Both the position numbers and the translations under genes were made by a program. A stretch of 64,000 bases of DNA from contig CM028335.1 in the NCBI GenBank assembly GCA_016647705.1, positions 11,112,905 through 11,176,904 of the forward strand, written 5' to 3'. Shown here one piece after another: positions 57,830-64,000 of the stretch. This DNA is from Eucommia ulmoides. Taxonomy: Eukaryota; Streptophyta; Magnoliopsida; Garryales; Eucommiaceae. Position 1 is the first letter of the stretch; each line of letters opens with the position of its first letter. The notes under the pieces are model-generated. The model was given only the letters and a program-made list of their open reading frames with translations, searched no databases and was not told where the DNA came from.

Positions 57830-59615
57830 TATTGGCCCAGTACAACACCCAAGATGGGGGTGAATTGGATAATTAAAAAATAATTAGAATAAAAATCAAT
57901 AAATCAAATAATTAATTTTATGCCTAAATTAATCATTATTTTTATAACACAGTGGAAGTAATCAATCAACTAGGTCCACACACACACAACAAAAATAGAC
58001 AAATTAAGAAAGCAGCATACTAGAGATTTATACTGGTTCACCAAGTTACTCTTGGCTAATCCAGTCCCCCGAGCTTCACGGAGGTCGCACCCATTAAAAC
58101 CAAGATTCCTTTAAAGGTAAGAACCAAACCCGCACACCGATTCTTTTACAGGCTCATAATCAACCTTTACAATTTCTTTTTCAAAGGCTAAGGAATAATC
58201 TCTACTTTTTATAGGCTCAAGAATCAAAACCTCACCAAAATACTCTAAATATCCTTTTATCCGGTAAGGATTGAACCGTTACAAAATTACTCACAAACAC
58301 ACAATTCTTATCTAGGAAGAATCACTACCTCAATCTCTATACAAGAAGAGCCTGAAACCCAGCTACCCATGATTAAATATCTCCAATGATATTTAACTAA
58401 CTCGTCACAACTCACCAATACAAAAATTGATAAGTAAATCTCATCTAAAGCTTCTACCATCCCAGATATATATAAACTTAATTAATATCCCAACTAGTGA
58501 TAGAATTATGTGAGATGCAGAAATCTGATTTTAACAATATATGGGTAGCAAATTGCAGCACGTAATCAGATTCAAGAAATTGTTTGAAAGAATATTTTTT
58601 TAAAAATCAAAAACAATTTCTAAGATTAATTTCCAAAATAAAATAATAAACAAGTAATAATCAATATGAAAAGATCTCACCCGAAATCCACAGAATTAAT
58701 GATAAAAACAATATAATTTCAATTCCGGTATCAGCACAAATTGATCGCAGTTGATTATCAGAATCACTCTTAAAACAACTCACACTATCGTTGAATAATA
58801 ACTCTTATAAACGCTTTCTCAAAAAGATATAAACTGATTTTTTTTCTCTTAGAATGATTAGAATGATTAACTCTCTTAGAAAATTCCCAGGTCTATATAA
58901 AGGCACATGTAATCAGCCTCGTAACAGCTAGTTTATAAGTGTCATAACAATAAAATACTCTTATAGACCCTTCATAACATGAGGACTTCATTTAAGTTCA
59001 ATTTCACTTAATAACAACTTTTAAAACTCTCAATTAAATCTCCAAAGTATTTCTCAATCAAACCAAATTAACTATAGAATCCATTTTAAGTACTTAATTG
59101 AGAAATTTTAATAATTAATGAACCATATTGAAATGATTTAATTACTATATGAATCATATCTCAAATGTTAAGCATATCCCCGAAATCTCTCTCAAATCTT
59201 AACAAAAAACGACTAGTTTTTGGATTTAAAATCGGATCAATCAATATCCTAAAACTACGCGTTCAGTCGACTGAAGGATACTGGAAGTAGCCCATGCACT
59301 TGATTGGTCGACTCCTCAATCGACTCGCAGATTCAGAGAGTTTGCCAAGCTTTCACCGGTTGACCGCTCTGTCGACTCGCAGATTCAGAGAGTTTGCCAA
59401 GCTTCTATCGATCAACCGCTCTGTCGACTCGCAGATTCAGAGAGTTCATCTTCTTTCTCCGGTCGACTCCTCAGTCGACTGTTCCCTCCTGAATCTCTTC
59501 TCTGATCTCGTTTTTAACTTACTTTCTTTTACAATTTTGCCCCTTTATCCATATTTATATTCAAATGAACTCCACTAATACTCTTATATTATATTTATTT
59601 TAGTTAATGAAATCC
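57830..59615 (-). repeat. 3' LTR (partial match) of the pol-less element
   Basis: Ends GTACTGGGCCAATA at 57830, not followed by a primer-binding site. It matches the SIRE-like LTR block by block (e.g. TTTATACTGGTTCACCAAGT at 58026, TTACTCTTGGCTAATCCAGT). Similarity with the 30549-32656 LTR fades near 59615, and no clean TG start or polypurine tract was found there, so the upper boundary is uncertain. Confidence 0.75.
59260..59485 (+). repeat. GTCGACT-rich minisatellite inside the LTR
   Basis: Three to four copies of TGTCGACTCGCAGATTCAGA, GAGTTTGCCAAGCTT and CGxTCAACCGCTC with period about 54 bp, ending in the palindromic CGGTCGACTCCTCAGTCGAC. A related block is at 32005-32230 in the other LTR. 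Confidence 0.85.
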
Positions 59616-59796
59616 AAACAACCTAGATTTACTATTACAAACCCAAAAAAAATGTTGTGGATCATGTTTTTAACAACACAAGGATAAAATCTAAGGAGGG
59701 CTCTATCCAGAGAAATGGTAATAAAGTCCCATTGGACTAGTGGCTGTCTGCTGTGGATATGGAACACCTGGCTGAATCACTGGTAGTAGTCATCTG

Positions 59797-60976
59797 CTAG
59801 TGAAATGGCATTGAAGGAACTGCTCTTGATGGCCCTACGCCTGATGATTCTGCTCCTGATGGTCCCGCTAGAGTGGGTCCTCCGAAGGACTGTTGTGCTC
59901 CATACATAGGATGGCCAGCAAAATGTGGCTGAGCACTATACTGTTGCGGGTATCCATGGTGACATGACTGAATATACTGAAACATTTGGTCCAAGCTTCC
60001 TATGATTTTTCCAAACACAGCTTCTATGTTCATATTCATCTGAACCACATTATTTTCTAGCCCAGCCATCATCTCATCCATTAAATCGGCATGAATTCTT
60101 AAATCATTAATCTGATCATGAAGATAGTCCATCTTCTGATCCATGCTTATCCCTCTTTTATTTTCTTCTTCCTTATCTGCATCTTGTCTTTTCTCAGTCC
60201 TCTTCTTCACCCATCTATTTCCTCTGAACTCATACCCCATCAACGATGCATTTTGCACATTAATCCACCCTGGTGTGGTTGTCATAAATATCTGCTCATC
60301 GGGATCAACCATTATTCCAAAGTGATCGAATATTTTCTGAAGCGCATCAGCGTAGGGTAGTATTCCCGAGGGTTTTTGAACATGATGTATCATATGCTCC
60401 ATCATGATATGGGCTAGGTTCAACTTTCTTCCCTCCACAATTTCATTAATCAAGTACAGATCAAAGTCATTCACATTAGTATGACTTCCCCCTCTAGGTA
60501 CAACCGAATAGGTTAGTACCAAGTGTAGGAATCGATGCTCAAAGGACAACGAACCCGCTTTATCTCCTTCTAGATCAATTTTTTCTGCAATTTCCCTTCT
60601 ATTGAAATTTATTGAAAGCCAGTGAGGGGTATTGTACGGAAATACATCTCCCCTAGGTATTTTCAAAATGTGACTCAATAAATCAGCATCGAAACGAATC
60701 GCTTTTTCTTTGACAAACTATTTAATATGACAATCATTGTGAGTCATATTGCTGTAAAAATACCCATACCCACATTGGAATCCATTCTTCTTTTTGATTG
60801 ACAAACCCAATCCATCTCAAATTTCTGAAATACGCTTCAATATCAATGTTTTTCTCCTTTAACTCAACAAAATCAATGGGTTTGCAGCCTAACACTCTAT
60901 GATTAACAAATTCATTATTGTATTTTCTCTCAGCCTTTTCACTCCTAAACAATATCTTTTCAAACTTATCCATCTT
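59797..60976 (-). pseudogene. Plant transposon-domain protein (PF20167-like), frameshifted
   Basis: Starts MDKFEKILFRSEKAERKYNN near 60973, then HRVLGCKPIDFVELKEKNID and AYFRNLRWIGFVNQKEEW, the pattern of the 'putative plant transposon protein' domain. A 1-nt insertion in the T-run at 60756-60760 shifts the frame, and TAG at 60718-60720 is a further stop. After that the frame is open for 293 codons from 60678: SHILKIPRGDVFPYNTPHWL, FLHLVLTYSVVPRGGSHTNV, KLNLAHIMMEHMIHHV, then KKRTEKRQDADKEEENKRG, a helical DQKMDYLHDQINDLRIHADL and a Gly/Pro/Gln-rich tail. The function of this domain is unknown. Confidence 0.75.
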
Positions 60977-61750
60977 CGCACGATTCTTGATTCTAGGAAT
61001 TTTTTACACAATCTCAAGCAACCAAACAAGAATATCTCAATACACCAAGGCCAAACAACTAACGAATCCGAAAATAATCAAGCAAACTGAGTTCAATCTA
61101 CAAGAACAGTCGTAGCCCTAGAATGAAAGAATACCAACCTGTTTTTCACGAGAAAGAGCACTTCCAACATAAATTCGAGCCTTAGGCTTGTTGATTCATC
61201 CAAATCTCCTTCCAATTTGAACCGAAATGGACTGATTTCGTGAGATTTAGGATTGGGCGAGCTAGGGAGAGAAGAGGTTTTGAGAGAAAAAGGGTTTTAG
61301 GGTTTGGATTAAATGAAATAAAAAAGTGAGGTTTTTATATCCCGACACATGTGGTCAACCGTTCAGTCGATTGATGGAGTTACACTGACTCTTGGGATTC
61401 CAACCTGAAACCTTCGGTCGACTGATCGATCGACTGTTTTTTTCTATTTTGTCCAATTTTACGCATTTAGCCCTAATTTGATCCTCTTAACTTAATTTTT
61501 ACCTCTTATTTTGATCCACATATATTTAAGAAATATTTACTCATACACTTAAGTGCACACACACACGCACACATTGCAAACGTCTAAATTTCAAAATGAA
61601 TAGGCTCAGTCTCCCTAACAAAATTAATAAACTTGAATTTTAAAATTTTTGACATACCTGGATCATCTTTGGGAGCAAGTGGTGTGTGTACCTTAGGTGG
61701 ATTATTAGTTTATGATTTTAAGTTCTTTGTATCCACCAATACTTGATTTT

Positions 61751-62998
61751 TTACCTTGATCTCCTCCTTCTTAGAAACAGCAATGCTTTGAGCTGATTCA
61801 GTAAGAACCTTTTGCCTTTGTTTGTTGCTTCATGCTGCTTTGGAACAATTTTGTAAATGAATCTTCTCTTGTGCTGGTATTTCATCGTTTGTTGTGGATA
61901 AACTTTGTCAGCTCTCACATATTGAGCTTGTTGCTGTTGTACTCTTGTATTTGGCACGTGCTTATTCTTCTTAATAGATACATTGAACCTTGATTCCCTC
62001 TTTGACATGACATATTCATTATACCTTCTTGTCTGTTCATATCTCCTTGTCGGCACATGGTATTCATTGTACTTTCGTGTCTGTTCAAATCCCCTAGTTG
62101 GTATGTGATATTCATTGTACTTTTGTCTGAATCTCTGATTTGTACCTGCATCAAAATTTTCTCTTTTTGGTATCCAGTTATTTCTCGATCCGACAGGATA
62201 ACCATGCAATAAATAACAAGAGTTTTCATAGTGACCAAATTTACCACAATAGAAACACTTAATATTGTTAGTATGCCTCTTCAAATAGTCAGTGTTTCTT
62301 ATTGGAGCATAGGATTTTCTACGATTTTGAGAATCAGTTTTAGTAATTATTGGTTTTTCAAAATATTTAGTACTTTCAACATCCTTTAATTTATCTATTG
62401 CTTCCTTAAGCTCCTTTTTAGTCTTATCAAGTAATCGTTCATTGGTGCTAACATTTACTTGTAGACTAAAATTCTTTTTATGCATAAATTCGAGATCATT
62501 CTTAAGAATTTGGCAATCACTTTCAACAGAATAGATTTTCAAACGAGCTCTATCAAGCTAACACCTTGTATTGTCCAATTCAATACTCAAAACCTCATTC
62601 AAAGTTTCAAGATTTTTTCTTTTAAATTCATTCTGTTGAAGCTCATAAAAATCGTTTTTCAAAACCGCAGTCTCATCCTCAAGAGACTCAACTTTATCAT
62701 ACAACTTACTGATTTCTGATAAAGCATTTTTAAATTCAATAGTTTCAAAATTCTTATCCAAATTTTTTTTCTTGAGAGATTTGATAGTACTAAATTTCTT
62801 GTTTTCAAGAGTTGCAATATTTTACTCTAATTTAAAATTCTCTTTTCTAAAAACATAAGTAAGAGCAATAAGAGTCTCAATAGTTTTATCTGCATTCTCA
62901 TTATTCTAAATAATATCAGACTCATAATCAGAACAATGACTATTAAGAGAGACAGAGTTAATAGTAGCACACATAATATTAGAATCAGGACAATCCAT
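61751..62998 (-). pseudogene. Copia-type gag remnant with zinc knuckle
   Basis: Begins MDCPDSNIMCATINSVSLNS at 62998, shortly after the primer-binding site. Stops near 62910, 62825 and 62560 break it into coiled-coil segments (SKLYDKVESLEDETAVLKND, KKELKEAIDKLKDVEST). The zinc knuckle CFYCGKFGHYENSC (C-x2-C-x4-H-x4-C) lies near 62240, followed by four Arg/Tyr repeats of the KYNEYHVPTR type (62130-62000). The usual N-terminal capsid (UBN2) domain is missing, so this is only the C-terminal half of a SIRE-like gag. Confidence 0.78.
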
Positions 62999-63033
62999 AG
63001 ATCTTTGTTAGCTAATAAATTCTAGATAAACCA

Positions 63034-63045
63034 GCTCTGATGCCA
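63034..63045 (-). other. Primer-binding site
   Basis: TGGCATCAGAGC on the minus strand, two bases after the LTR end CCAACA. It differs by one base from TGGTATCAGAGC, the common Ty1-copia site complementary to initiator tRNA-Met. Confidence 0.9.
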
Positions 63046-63047
63046 AT

Positions 63048-64000
63048 TGTTGGCCCAATAGAATACCCAAGAAGGGGGTGAATTGAGTAAATAAAAAATA
63101 ATCAGAATAAAAATTAATAAATCAATAATTAATTTTATGCCTAAATTAATTATTATCTTTATAACACAGCGGAATTAATCAATCAACTAGGTACATACAC
63201 AAACAACAAAAATAGACAAATTAAGAAAGCAGCACACCAGAGATTTATACTGGTTCACCAAACTACTCTTGGCTAATCCAGTTCTCCGAACTCCACGGAG
63301 GTCACACCCACTAAAACCAAGATTCTTTTAAAGGTAGGAACGAAACAGGCACACCGATTCTTTTACAAGCTCAGAATCAACCTTTACAATTTTCTTTTCA
63401 ATGGCTAAGAAATAACCTCTACATTTTAAAGGCTAAAGAATAACCTAATTCTTTTTAACACTTAGGCTCAAGAATCAACACCTCACCGTAACACTCCAAA
63501 TATCTTTTTACCCGGTAAGGATTGAACCGTTACAAAATCACTGACAAACACGCAATTCGTATCCAGGAATAATCACTACCTCAATCTCTTTACAAGAAGA
63601 GACTGAAACCCAGCTACCCTTGATTAAATATCCCCAATGATATTTAACCCTTCACAACTCACCAATATAAAAATTGATAAGTAAATCTCATTCAGAGTTT
63701 CTACCACCCCAGATATATAAATTCAATTAATATCCCAACTAGTGATAGAATTATGTGAGATGCAAAAATCTAATTTTAACAATATATGGGTAGCAAATTA
63801 GAGTTCGTAATCAGATTCAAGAAATTGTTTGAAATAATATTTTCTTTAAAAATCAAAAAATAATTTCTAAGATCAATTTCCAAAATACAATAATAAACAA
63901 GTAATAATCAATATGGAAAGATCTCACCCAGAATCCACAGAATTAATGATTAAAATAATGTAGCTTCAATTCCGATATTAGCACAAATTGATCGCAGTTG
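63048..64000 (-). repeat. 5' LTR of the pol-less element (continues beyond the window)
   Basis: Ends TATTGGGCCAACA at 63048 next to the primer-binding site. Closely similar to the 3' LTR at 57830-58790 over its whole visible length, with the shared TTTATACTGGTTCACCAAxxTACTC block at 63244. Confidence 0.88.

Larger units (their letters stand above)
57830..64000 (-). mobile_element. LTR retroelement lacking pol, carrying a plant transposon-domain ORF
   Basis: Minus-strand order: 5' LTR (from beyond 64000 to 63048), primer-binding site, decayed gag (62998-61751), spacer, ORF with plant transposon domain (60976-59797), then 3' LTR (to 57830). No protease, integrase, reverse transcriptase or RNase H sequence was found between gag and the 3' LTR. 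Its LTRs are related to the SIRE-like LTR at 30549-32656. It would be non-autonomous. The 5' end is outside the window. Confidence 0.78.

Overview
This window is nuclear DNA of a flowering plant, very probably a eudicot. Evidence: AT-rich introns with GT..AG borders, an intronless plant UGT, two plant Rab genes, and dense plant transposons (Ty1-copia with SIRE-like LTRs, a Ty3-type solo LTR, RTE LINEs, Mutator-like elements carrying Ulp1 proteases, CACTA ends, an hAT MITE, an Au-like SINE). I cannot name the species. No rRNA, tRNA gene or CRISPR array was seen. Only two genes look intact: a RabC-type small GTPase (six exons, 12124-29638, minus) and a UGT73-like glycosyltransferase (50801-52243, plus). 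Layout: 0.1-0.85 kb holds a Ty1-copia remnant. 0.9-11.8 kb holds a broken RabE/Rab8-type gene on the plus strand; its last two exons lie about 9.5 kb from the others because a Mutator-like element (MULE-1, with a decayed transposase and a decayed Ulp1 protease) sits in the intron. Its 3' end faces the 3' end of the RabC gene, about 340 bp away. 12.1-29.6 kb is the RabC gene: intron 5 carries two RTE LINEs in opposite orientation, intron 4 a 269-bp Mutator MITE, and intron 1 a 2.6-kb long-TIR MULE (perfect 9-bp target duplication) that contains the 3' end of a copia element. 30.46 kb is the start of a divergent gene cut off after 28 codons by a SIRE-like LTR element (30.55-33.93 kb). 34-36 kb holds a decayed exon of a BRUNO-like RNA-binding protein and a CACTA terminus. 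36.9-39.6 kb is a 2.7-kb solo LTR with a perfect 5-bp target duplication. 40.6-41.02 kb is a second CACTA terminus, directly abutting the broken 5' end of a Ulp1 gene in a second MULE (MULE-2, about 41.0-50.3 kb). 50.8-52.2 kb is the UGT gene. 53.2-53.8 kb is a 630-bp hAT-type MITE. 54.3-57.8 kb is mostly non-coding, with an Au-like SINE and splice-like borders. 57.8-64 kb is a minus-strand LTR retroelement running off the window, with 5' LTR, primer-binding site, decayed gag, a plant transposon-domain ORF in place of pol, and a 3' LTR. Points most worth a second look: the RabE gene split by a MULE and disabled at two nucleotide-binding motifs; two related MULEs whose protease gene is in opposite orientation relative to the transposase; a catalytic Cys-to-Tyr change in one MULE protease; arrays of a GTTACATGTAAC palindrome in MULE-1; a small internally duplicated coiled-coil ORF in MULE-2; and a UGT whose catalytic-dyad Asp is replaced by Ser. 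Exon structures were worked out by eye from splice borders and family motifs; no database search was run.
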